A stretch of 11,460 nucleotides of DNA. Origin: Scytonema sp. UIC 10036 (GTDB lineage: Bacteria; Cyanobacteriota; Cyanobacteriia; Cyanobacteriales; Nostocaceae). The notes under the pieces were generated by a model, which did no database searches, was not told the origin of the DNA, and saw only the letters and a program-made list of their open reading frames with translations. This document shows positions 1 through 5,243 of this stretch, piece after piece (position 1 is the stretch's first letter; each line of letters begins with the position of its first letter). The translations under genes were made by a program, and so were the position numbers. The stretch covers positions 1 through 11,460 of the forward strand of contig NZ_WJFC01000310.1 in NCBI RefSeq assembly GCF_009725235.1, read 5' to 3'.

Positions 1-81
1 TGTAATAAAATTATAATTATTGGCGGATGAACAAGCAGAAATAAACAGGAAAACATTATAAATAAATTGTCGTTTTTTCAT
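1..81 (-). CDS. Start of a second PhnD-like lipoprotein (partial, runs off left edge)
   Basis: Reading minus from an ATG at 81-79 gives 27 uninterrupted codons to the window edge. The peptide begins MKKRQFIYNVFLFISAC, followed by SSANNYNFIT. It has a basic N-terminus, a hydrophobic stretch and a lipobox-like F-I-S-A-C with Cys17. The neighbouring gene begins MQRRNFIWYSLLFSSGC and then TIANPLN: same length to the cysteine, same R-x-F-I-[WY] pattern and the same S/T-x-A-N after it. I infer a tandem paralogue of the solute-binding lipoprotein upstream. It starts about 70 bases after the stop of that gene on the same strand, with no terminator visible between, so co-transcription is likely. A weak purine-rich stretch (GAGAG and GGGGA) lies 10 to 20 bases before the ATG. 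The body of the protein is outside the window, so its function is inferred from the leader only. Confidence 0.6.
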   Translation of the reverse strand, partial: MKKRQFIYNVFLFISACSSANNYNFIT

Positions 82-149
82 AATTTTTAAGTCCCCATTC
101 TCTCTACTCACTTTTTTCCAAAGATAAATATTTACGTTCGTTCATCAAC

Positions 150-1040
150 TTAATGAATAAAATCACCTTCTCCTATTGCTTTATAAACTTCACGAATCAT
201 ATCGTAATCAGTATCAACAGCCATCGTCATTGTTGAACCTTGAAACTGCTCGTTACCTGGGGCTAATAACATAGCTTGAAGTAACTTATCTTGATGTTTG
301 AGCATCAAATTTCCTATGTGTTCTATGAAAGCTGTATCGAGGTTGTTACTAGCCGCAAACACATCACTAGGCAAAAGCGGTCCACTTGCTATCACTGGAA
401 ATTCTGTTTCCGATAAACCTGCGTCTCTCAAAGCTTTTTCATATCCTGACAAAGAGCGTGCTAAAGCATCAACATCTCCTTTTTTTAAGGCTTCTATTCC
501 CTTGTCTCCTAGAAAGAGAATTTTGACATCAGATTTTGGATCTAATCCAGCATCAAGAAGAAGCTTTGTAGGATAAATATGTCCAGCAGTTCCTCCTTTT
601 GAACGCATAGCAATTTTTTTTCCTTTTAATTGAGATATTGACTCAATCCGACTTTCAGCACGAACAGCAATGACTGCATGATACTTTGGTCTTTTGATGG
701 CAACTATAGGAACTGCTTTTGCCCTAGCATTTAAAATGACATATTCTGATGGACCCGCAAGAACTATATCCACTTGCTCAAACTGTAAGGCTGGTGCTGC
801 TGCTACAAAACTTTCTACAGGAAAAAATTCAATTTTTATGTTTAATATATCCTCTAATACAGTCCGAAAAGCTTCATAATCTTGCTGTAACTCTTTAAAA
901 CCTTTCACATCTGTTACTGTAAATCTTAATTTTTTAGGAAAATTGCTAGCTGATTTCTTAGAAATATCATTTAGTGGATTGGCAATCGTACAACCACTAC
1001 TAAAAAGAAGAGAATACCAAATAAAGTTACGTCTTTGCAT
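150..1040 (-). CDS. PhnD-like phosphate/phosphonate-type ABC transporter substrate-binding lipoprotein
   Basis: A 296-residue extracytoplasmic solute-binding protein of the PhnD/SsuA/transferrin-like class. The N-terminus is a lipoprotein signal (RRNFIWYSLLFSSGC), with a lipobox-like S-S-G-C and the lipidated Cys at residue 17. The mature part has family features: an FTVTDVKGF start strand, an E-x-F-P stretch, a domain-closing VDIVLAGPSEYV segment near residue 90, AVIAVRAES, and SQLKGKKIAMRSKGGTAGH near 137-155, where this family has its ligand-pocket Gly/Ser/Thr loop. VDALARS near 190 precedes the second lobe. The length is usual for the family. Start chosen at the ATG at 1040, because the signal peptide begins there; no clear Shine-Dalgarno is seen. 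The real ligand cannot be told from sequence: relatives bind phosphonate, phosphite, sulphonates or remain unassigned. No permease or ATPase gene is in the window. A Fur-box-like palindrome lies about 155 bases upstream, so iron control and a non-phosphonate substrate are possible. Confidence 0.85.
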   Translation of the reverse strand: MQRRNFIWYSLLFSSGCTIANPLNDISKKSASNFPKKLRFTVTDVKGFKELQQDYEAFRTVLEDILNIKIEFFPVESFVAAAPALQFEQVDIVLAGPSEYVILNARAKAVPIVAIKRPKYHAVIAVRAESRIESISQLKGKKIAMRSKGGTAGHIYPTKLLLDAGLDPKSDVKILFLGDKGIEALKKGDVDALARSLSGYEKALRDAGLSETEFPVIASGPLLPSDVFAASNNLDTAFIEHIGNLMLKHQDKLLQAMLLAPGNEQFQGSTMTMAVDTDYDMIREVYKAIGEGDFIH

Positions 1041-1179
1041 ATATAAAAAAATAGATAAATCATAGAAAATGTTATTAGTTTAATCAGTATCAACAAGAAA
1101 AAGTACAGTAGTATTACTGATATTAGTACGGTGTAGCTCGCGCTGCCAGCTTGAAAAAATGCTACTTGCATCACCTGTT

Positions 1180-1208
1180 ATGGTATTCCTTAATTATTGA
1201 TAATCAAT
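1180..1208 (-). promoter_or_regulatory. Possible promoter of the lipoprotein operon
   Basis: On the minus strand TTGATT (1203-1208) is followed, after 16 bases, by TACCAT (about 1181-1186), a fair -35/-10 pair. It would give a leader of about 140 bases before the PhnD-like gene. The -35 hexamer lies inside the Fur-box-like palindrome, which is what an iron-repressed promoter would look like. The -10 matches consensus at only 4 of 6 positions, so this is a weak call. Confidence 0.3.
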
Positions 1209-1211
1209 ATT
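1193..1211. promoter_or_regulatory. Fur-box-like palindrome
   Basis: The core is TATTGAT-A-ATCAATA, a perfect 7-base inverted repeat around the A at 1202. Over 19 bases it matches the classical Fur consensus (GATAATGATAATCATTATC) at 14 positions by my hand alignment. It sits in the divergent gap, about 155 bases before each of the two flanking genes, and overlaps a possible -35 of the minus-strand operon. AT-rich DNA produces such matches by chance, so Fur control is an inference. Confidence 0.4.
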
Positions 1212-1257
1212 AAGTAGTGTAGGAAGAGCTAACTATCTACGTAGAGGGTTGTATAGG

Positions 1258-1335
1258 ATGAACAATGAATTTCTGGAGATGTTGAGTGAACACAGATGTA
1301 CACCAGTTTGTTATTTTTGTAAAATAACTTGTTAA
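1258..1335 (+). CDS. Possible 25-residue small ORF, cysteine-bearing
   Basis: ATG at 1258 opens 25 codons ending at TAA 1333-1335 (starts MNNEFLEMLSEH; Cys at 19, 22 and 25 in the second half plus one at 14). A GAGGG at 1243-1247 or so lies about 9 bases upstream, better placed than any ribosome-binding site in front of the next gene. It ends 21 bases before the TPR protein gene. It could be a leader peptide or simply chance; I know no homologue, and the tail overlaps the inverted repeat at 1310-1328. Confidence 0.2.
   Translation: MNNEFLEMLSEHRCTPVCYFCKITC
1310..1328. promoter_or_regulatory. AT-rich inverted repeat, possible operator
   Basis: GTTATTTT-TGT-AAAATAAC is a perfect 8-base inverted repeat with a 3-base centre, ending 28 bases before the ATG of the TPR protein gene. 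It has a single G:C pair per arm and no T-run, so it is a poor terminator. A dimeric regulator site or a 5'-leader hairpin fits better. No regulator can be named. Confidence 0.3.
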
Positions 1336-1356
1336 TAAGGATTCGCAAAACAATAA

Positions 1357-2958
1357 ATGGACTGGATTACCCTACTGCGATCGCTGCAGGCAGATTTTAT
1401 CAAAAGATTCACATCTGGTCGTTTGCTGCATTGTGAAATAGAAGGGCAACATAGCGAATTAACAGTTATTTCTGGTGAGAGATTAAAGGCACTTCGGGAA
1501 TTTTGCTGGCAGATGGCTGAGAAATACAAACGTACTTCTCCCGTTCGTGATGTGTTTATTAGCAATCTCAAAGGAAAGTTAGGTGAAGAAGTTGTTAAAG
1601 AACGTTTGGCAGATTTTATTACAGAAGTGGATTACGACAAACGCTTCGGTGGCGATGGTAAGGTTGATTTTACACTGACTTTTGACTCCTCTGTTGGCAT
1701 TGCCGTAAAATCTCGTCACGGCAGTATTGATAAAGCTAGATGGTCTATCGGTATAGAAGAAGTGCAAAAAAATGCAGTTGTTGTTTGCATTTTAATTCAA
1801 GAAGAGGTGAATGAAGCACAACCAGAATATCATCTCTTTTTAGCTGGCTTTCTTCCAACCCAAATGATTAAGCTTAGGACAGGTAAAGTCACATTTGGTA
1901 TGGAACAATTAATGTATGGCGGAGGATTGCGTTGCTATTTAGAACAGTTACAAACTTTTACAGATGATAACTTTCCCCGACAACAAGCTCCTATTTACAG
2001 GTATCCTACCAAACGAGAAATTCCAGAGGTGCAACCCAAACCTCAGTTGATGAAGCCCAATTTCTACCGTGAAGAAACTAGTTATTCTCCGTCACGAAAT
2101 GAAGAATTAAGCCAGCTTTATATAAAACTGGGTGATGAATACTTTGAGAAAGGAAAGTATGATGGCGCAATCGGAGCTTACAATGAAGTTTTGCAACTCA
2201 ATCCTAAAGATGTCATTATTTACTACAAACGCGGTTTAGCCCGGTATCATTTGGGAGATTATGAAGGTGCGATCGCTGATTACTCCCAAGCCATTAGAAT
2301 AAATCCTTATTATGGCAAAGTCTATACTAGAAGCGGTTTAGCCCGGTATCATTTGGGAGATTATGAAGGTGCGATCGCTGATTACTCCCAAGCCATTAGA
2401 ATAAATCCCAACGACGCCTTTGCTTACAAAAACCGTGCTGATGTGCGTTCTCATATAGGCGATCGTCAAGGCGCATTAGAAGATTATACTCAGGCAATGA
2501 AAATGAATCCGAACTTGCTAAAAGATAAGCAAGGATTCTCTCAAGTTGTTGAAGTTCATCCCACTGACGCAGACAGTTATAAAAAACGCGGTCACTCCCG
2601 TCATGATATTGGGGATTACAAAGGAGCGATTGAGGATTTCACTCAAGCAATTAAGAAAAACCCTAAAGATATTAATATTTTTTACCACCGCGCCAATGCT
2701 CGTTACGAGCTAGGAGATTACGAAGAAGCTATTAAGGATTACACTCAAGTTATTCAAGTCAATTCTCATGACGCTGATGCTTATTTCAACCGAGGACATA
2801 CTTACTTAAATTTAGGAAATAAGCAAGAAGCTCTAGAAGATTTTCAGAGAGCGGCAGATTTTTACCGCAAAGAAGGTAAACTAGAAGAACACAAAAATGC
2901 ACGGGAAAGAGTTCTCGATTTAGAAATAGAAGACTCATTAGATATTTTAAATTTTTAG
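1357..2958 (+). CDS. TPR-repeat protein with N-terminal degenerate PD-(D/E)XK nuclease-like domain
   Basis: A 533-residue soluble protein without signal peptide or membrane segment. Residues about 60-200 resemble a restriction-endonuclease-like fold: the helix GKLGEEVVKERL (E77/E78), then GKVDFTLTF with D104, then the strand VGIAVKSR. There the usual E-x-K appears as A116-x-K118, so the acid expected before the lysine is missing and catalysis may be lost or rely on another acid. A proline-rich linker (about 207-245) follows. Seven TPR units occupy about 252-510, with the 34-residue spacing and the pattern Y..RG..RY.LGDYEGAI.DY..AI..NP; a half-repeat remnant (FSQVVEVHPTD) lies between units 4 and 5. 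TPRs usually scaffold protein contacts, so the likely role is protein binding beside a nucleic-acid-binding or dead-nuclease domain; this is inference. The start is the first ATG, with AAGGA 15 bases upstream, a rather long spacing. The gene stands alone, divergent from the lipoprotein genes. Confidence 0.85.
   Translation: MDWITLLRSLQADFIKRFTSGRLLHCEIEGQHSELTVISGERLKALREFCWQMAEKYKRTSPVRDVFISNLKGKLGEEVVKERLADFITEVDYDKRFGGDGKVDFTLTFDSSVGIAVKSRHGSIDKARWSIGIEEVQKNAVVVCILIQEEVNEAQPEYHLFLAGFLPTQMIKLRTGKVTFGMEQLMYGGGLRCYLEQLQTFTDDNFPRQQAPIYRYPTKREIPEVQPKPQLMKPNFYREETSYSPSRNEELSQLYIKLGDEYFEKGKYDGAIGAYNEVLQLNPKDVIIYYKRGLARYHLGDYEGAIADYSQAIRINPYYGKVYTRSGLARYHLGDYEGAIADYSQAIRINPNDAFAYKNRADVRSHIGDRQGALEDYTQAMKMNPNLLKDKQGFSQVVEVHPTDADSYKKRGHSRHDIGDYKGAIEDFTQAIKKNPKDINIFYHRANARYELGDYEEAIKDYTQVIQVNSHDADAYFNRGHTYLNLGNKQEALEDFQRAADFYRKEGKLEEHKNARERVLDLEIEDSLDILNF
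2231..2408 (+). repeat. Exact 76-bp direct repeat inside the TPR array
   Basis: Bases 2231-2306 and 2333-2408 are identical over 76 positions and lie 102 bases (34 codons) apart. They encode the same TPR segment twice (GLARYHLGDYEGAIADYSQA onward, from residues 293 and 327). The other TPR units differ at DNA level, so this pair marks a recent one-unit duplication or gene conversion. Confidence 0.95.
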
Positions 2959-2982
2959 CCAAATCGGTCACATCCCCCAGCT

Positions 2983-3007
2983 CGTTCCCAGCTTTTAGCT
3001 GGGAACG
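2983..3007. repeat. Perfect 11-bp hairpin, cyanobacterial dispersed-repeat type
   Basis: CGTTCCCAGCT-TTT-AGCTGGGAACG forms an 11-base-pair stem with a 3-base loop, 24 bases after the TPR gene stop. The stem could end transcription of that gene, but no T-run follows on either strand. CGTTCCCAG../..CTGGGAACG palindromes are, to my knowledge, abundant small dispersed repeats in filamentous cyanobacteria, which I favour. Confidence 0.65.
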
Positions 3008-3076
3008 AAAGACCAAAAAGTGAGACCAATACTGCAAGGGTTGAGGAAATTGTAAGTTGGGTAGATCGGAAGCTTT

Positions 3077-3126
3077 ACCCAACAAATGCCGAGCGATGTT
3101 GGGTTTCGTTGCTCAACCCAACCTAC
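3077..3126. repeat. GTTGGGTTTCGTT / CAACCCAAC dispersed repeat
   Basis: GTTGGGTT (3098-3105) pairs with AACCCAAC (3115-3122), and ACCCAACA (3077-3084) can pair instead with TGTTGGGT (3097-3104), giving two alternative hairpins. The 29 bases 3098-3126 recur with one mismatch at 6357-6385 and 6408-6436. It lies between the TPR gene and the convergent small gene and could fold in either transcript. Confidence 0.75.
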
Positions 3127-3147
3127 GTTAAATCTGTGTTTTTTGCT

Positions 3148-3366
3148 CTAAGATTGCAAGCGATTTTTTGCCCACGCCTCAACAAGCTCTCTAACCCAAG
3201 CACCACAAGGTTGTGTAGGGTCTTTCTCTTGCTGAATTTGTTCAATGACCCAATCATCTAAAACCACGGACAGGGTAGTTTTGTTTTTCCTATAATTTTT
3301 GTTATATTGTTTCACCTTTTCTTTATGTGCTTTTTGCCATAATTTTGCTGATTCACTTTTTGCCAT
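3148..3366 (-). CDS. Small ribbon-helix-helix-like protein (putative DNA-binding)
   Basis: A 72-residue protein starting MAKSESAKLWQKAHKEKVKQ. The lysine-rich N-terminal helix is followed by a short strand-like TTLSVVLDD segment and two helices (WVIEQIQQEKD and GAWVRELVEAWAKNRL). This strand-helix-helix order resembles ribbon-helix-helix proteins such as antitoxins or plasmid-type repressors, but it is not certain. The frame is open to an upstream ATG at 3426, giving 92 residues. I prefer the ATG at 3366 because the longer version starts inside the CATTKGT heptamer array and would read through two TATAAT-like boxes (3400-3405 and 3410-3415). No toxin-like partner lies beside it: the next minus-strand gene upstream is the kinase, over 230 bases away. 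Function is unknown; a solitary regulator is the simplest view. Confidence 0.6.
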   Translation of the reverse strand: MAKSESAKLWQKAHKEKVKQYNKNYRKNKTTLSVVLDDWVIEQIQQEKDPTQPCGAWVRELVEAWAKNRLQS

Positions 3367-3399
3367 ATTAATATTTAGGATTTTTTTTACTTCACTGTT

Positions 3400-3415
3400 A
3401 TTATAGTAAATTATA
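3400..3415 (-). promoter_or_regulatory. TATAAT-like boxes upstream of the small protein
   Basis: On the minus strand two TATAAT sequences lie at 3415-3410 and 3405-3400, 34 to 49 bases before the preferred ATG. A third TATAAT lies at 3535-3530. None has a convincing -35 hexamer, so they show promoter-like AT content rather than a proven promoter. Confidence 0.3.
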
Positions 3416-3416
3416 C

Positions 3417-3458
3417 CATTGGTCATTGGTCATTTGTTATTTGTCATTGGTCATTTGT
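3417..3458. repeat. Heptanucleotide tandem array CATTKGT x6
   Basis: Six heptamers in a row: CATTGGT, CATTGGT, CATTTGT, TATTTGT, CATTGGT, CATTTGT. This matches the short tandemly repeated repetitive (STRR-like) sequences known from heterocystous cyanobacteria. It lies upstream of the small gene. The rest of 3459-3604 holds no gene or other structure I can support. Confidence 0.9.
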
Positions 3459-3604
3459 GGGGTTTCAGGCATATTTACATTTGGTAACTTAGTTCTTTCT
3501 AGTTTCCCGTTTCTCGTTCTCAGATTCTAATTATAGTCTAAACGCCAGTTGATAAAAACAGTAGGCAATGGAGTGGTAGTTGTTTCACGAACCGCAGAAC
3601 TTGC

Positions 3605-4795
3605 TCAAGCTGAAATTGGCAGTGTAATTACAAACTTTGTCCCCTCACGAGGAATTGACAGACAGTCAATTTGTCCATTGTGATTATCACAAATAATTTG
3701 TTTTGCGATCGCTAATCCCAACCCCGTACCTTGGTTGACTCCTTTGGTAGTAAATAAGTGGTCGAATATGTGTTGTTTTACTTCCTCGCTCATCCCAACA
3801 CCATTATCGTCAATAATTATTTTTACCTGTCGCTCGGCGGCGAGTGTTGTAATTGTAATGCGGTTGGGATTAGCTGTAATTTCAGCAAAAATACGCTCTG
3901 TGTTAGAAGCATCTAAGGCATCAATAGCATTTGCCAGAATATTCATAAACACTTGATTTATTTGACCGGGAAAGCACTCAACTTGAGGTAGGTCACCGTA
4001 CTTTTTAAACACTGTAATTGCGGGACGTTTGTCATTAGCTTTGAGACGGTGTTTGAGAATTAAAATTGTGATATCGATCCCTTCATGTAAATTAAATGGC
4101 TGTTTGTAGTCTCGATCGCTCCGAGAAAAAGTCCTGAGACTATTGCTAATACTTATAATGCGATCGCAAGCCACTATCATTGAATCCAGCATCTTGAAGA
4201 AGTCTTCTATACAATAAGATAAATCAATTTCATTGGTATGATTAATAATTTTTTGGTTGGGTGTAAAGCTTTCTTGATAAAGTTTTAAATGTTCAATAAT
4301 ATCTATAAAACTTGGTTTTGCTTGTTTGAGGCTAGCCGAGATAAAACCAACGGGATTATTCATTTCGTGTGCTATCCCCGCTACTAAATTACCCAAAGCT
4401 GACATTTTCTCGCTTTGAATCATTTGTAGCTGAGTTTGTTGTAACTCTTGTAAAGATTGGGTTAGTTCTGCTGTATGTTTTTGCACCCGTTGTTCTAAAG
4501 TACGGGTAAGATGGGAAATTTTTAGATGTAGTTTTAATCTAGTAATGACTAGCAATATCCCACTGAAACCTACAGTTGCCCAAAGAATTTTGCCACCGGG
4601 AAGAAACCATCGACTACCCGCACTGGCTAACCACAAACTTCCTCCAGAACCAAGGATAGACCACAAAACAATCCAGAGAGACGAAAAAATACCAGAAATT
4701 CCTTGAAGATTAGTTTTTAGTGTTTTTGCCCCTCGCACCAATTGAAGTTTATGCGATCGCCTTGAGTGTGATACTGTTGCACTGCTGTTTGCCAA
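3605..4795 (-). CDS. Sensor histidine kinase, N-terminally truncated
   Basis: A two-component histidine kinase that would autophosphorylate on His143 and pass the phosphate to an unidentified response regulator. In order: two probable membrane segments (about 36-58 and 68-85), a coiled-coil linker (about 95-130), the HisKA H-box GIAHEMNNPVGF (His143), and a HATPase_c domain with N-box NQVFMNILANAIDAL (N289), G1 DDNGVGM (330-335), F-box region DHLFTTKG and G2 GTGLGLAIAK (356-365). The catalytic core is intact and the C-terminus natural (VITLPISA). No sensor domain precedes the membrane part. The only upstream start is a TTG, and the first 16 or so residues are an out-of-frame reading of a CHAT/TPR gene fragment. 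I infer that a deletion removed the native start and sensor. It may be a pseudogene, or be expressed from TTG or GTG codons near 4740. No response regulator lies nearby. Confidence 0.75.
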   Translation of the reverse strand: MANSSATVSHSRRSHKLQLVRGAKTLKTNLQGISGIFSSLWIVLWSILGSGGSLWLASAGSRWFLPGGKILWATVGFSGILLVITRLKLHLKISHLTRTLEQRVQKHTAELTQSLQELQQTQLQMIQSEKMSALGNLVAGIAHEMNNPVGFISASLKQAKPSFIDIIEHLKLYQESFTPNQKIINHTNEIDLSYCIEDFFKMLDSMIVACDRIISISNSLRTFSRSDRDYKQPFNLHEGIDITILILKHRLKANDKRPAITVFKKYGDLPQVECFPGQINQVFMNILANAIDALDASNTERIFAEITANPNRITITTLAAERQVKIIIDDNGVGMSEEVKQHIFDHLFTTKGVNQGTGLGLAIAKQIICDNHNGQIDCLSIPREGTKFVITLPISA

Positions 4796-4851
4796 ACCTT
4801 CACAGCTTCTGCAAAACGTCCGAAAGTGAAAAGTTTCCGTCCTTCCTCAAG
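4747..4851 (-). pseudogene. CHAT/TPR protein gene fragment (N-terminal repeat)
   Basis: The minus frame after a TAG at 4854-4852 reads LEEGRKLFTFGRFAEAVKVW, then QTAVQQYHTQGDRIN, before diverging (frame closes at 4719-4717). E-x-G-R-K-L-[FY]-x-x-G-R-F-x-E-A-x-x-V-W-Q-x-A-x-x-x-Y-x-x-Q-G-D-R-x-N is the opening TPR of cyanobacterial CHAT-domain proteins. These have a caspase-like peptidase domain at the other end and often lie in filamentous-haemagglutinin gene clusters. Only about 35 codons remain, wedged between exoprotein debris and the kinase. Recognition is from family memory, so moderately sure. Confidence 0.55.
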
Positions 4852-4853
4852 CT

Positions 4854-5243
4854 AGTAATGTTGGTTGCACCCGAGCGGGAACTAATGACAGCAGAACCAT
4901 GTTGCAATTCAATTTGTTTCCCTCGTAAATAAGCAGAACCTGTAGCAATTCCACTGACATCTACAAGGGCTGACGATCGCAGTTGAATATTCCCTAAATT
5001 TGTTGAAGGTGAAGTAACAAGCTCTGCGGCTGAATTATTTTGTCCAATTCTCCATTCCGCATTCCTAAAAGCTGCTAGTTCGATATTGCCAGAATCAGCA
5101 ATCAGCAATCCACCATCAAGCGTTAAATTACCACCCACTAAGGTAATGTTATGACTTGGCTGAACTTGTAATCCAGCGCGATCGCTTCCTCTTTGCAGAA
5201 GCGATAAGCCTACTAGCGATACGTTGTGTGCTACCTTTAAGCC
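4854..5243 (-). pseudogene. Filamentous haemagglutinin-like (TpsA) exoprotein gene fragment
   Basis: The minus frame is open from just after a TGA at 5246-5244 down to 4800. It contains DRAGLQVQPSHNITLVGGN, then LTLDGGLLIADSGNIELAAF, NLGNIQLRSSALVDVSG and GKQIELQHGSAVISSRSGA. The L-x-V-x-P-x-x-x-I-x-L-V-G-G-N-[LV]-x-L-[DE]-G-G pattern followed by G-x-I-E-L is typical of the region after the secretion domain in cyanobacterial TpsA exoproteins, surface or secreted beta-helix proteins exported by a TpsB porin. Around 130 codons remain of genes usually many hundreds long. The upstream end coincides with the tnpB element and the downstream end with the CHAT fragment. No secretion domain, signal peptide or start is left, so it is a pseudogene. 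Confidence 0.7.

Noticed and set aside
971..1174. Minus-strand 67-residue hydrophobic ORF overlapping the start of the PhnD-like gene
   Set aside because: It overlaps the lipoprotein leader in another frame, and its hydrophobicity follows from AT-rich DNA. No ribosome-binding site or family resemblance.
2786..3085. Minus-strand 99-residue ORF at the end of the TPR gene
   Set aside because: Mostly antisense to the TPR coding sequence and running through the hairpin repeat; no recognisable domain.
3148..3426. Longer 92-residue version of the small protein
   Set aside because: Its ATG lies inside the heptamer array and its first 20 codons are AT-rich with TATAAT-like boxes, so the internal ATG at 3366 is more likely.
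3541..3640. Plus-strand frame reading GNGVVVVSRTAELAQAEIG
   Set aside because: Looks protein-like over about 20 residues, but it has no start, runs antisense into the kinase 3' end and matches no family I recognise.
5181..5205. ATCGCTTC / GAAGCGAT inverted repeat as a regulatory site
   Set aside because: It lies within the exoprotein fragment next to a HIP1 palindrome; such GCGATCGC-linked repeats are common in cyanobacterial DNA and need no special role.
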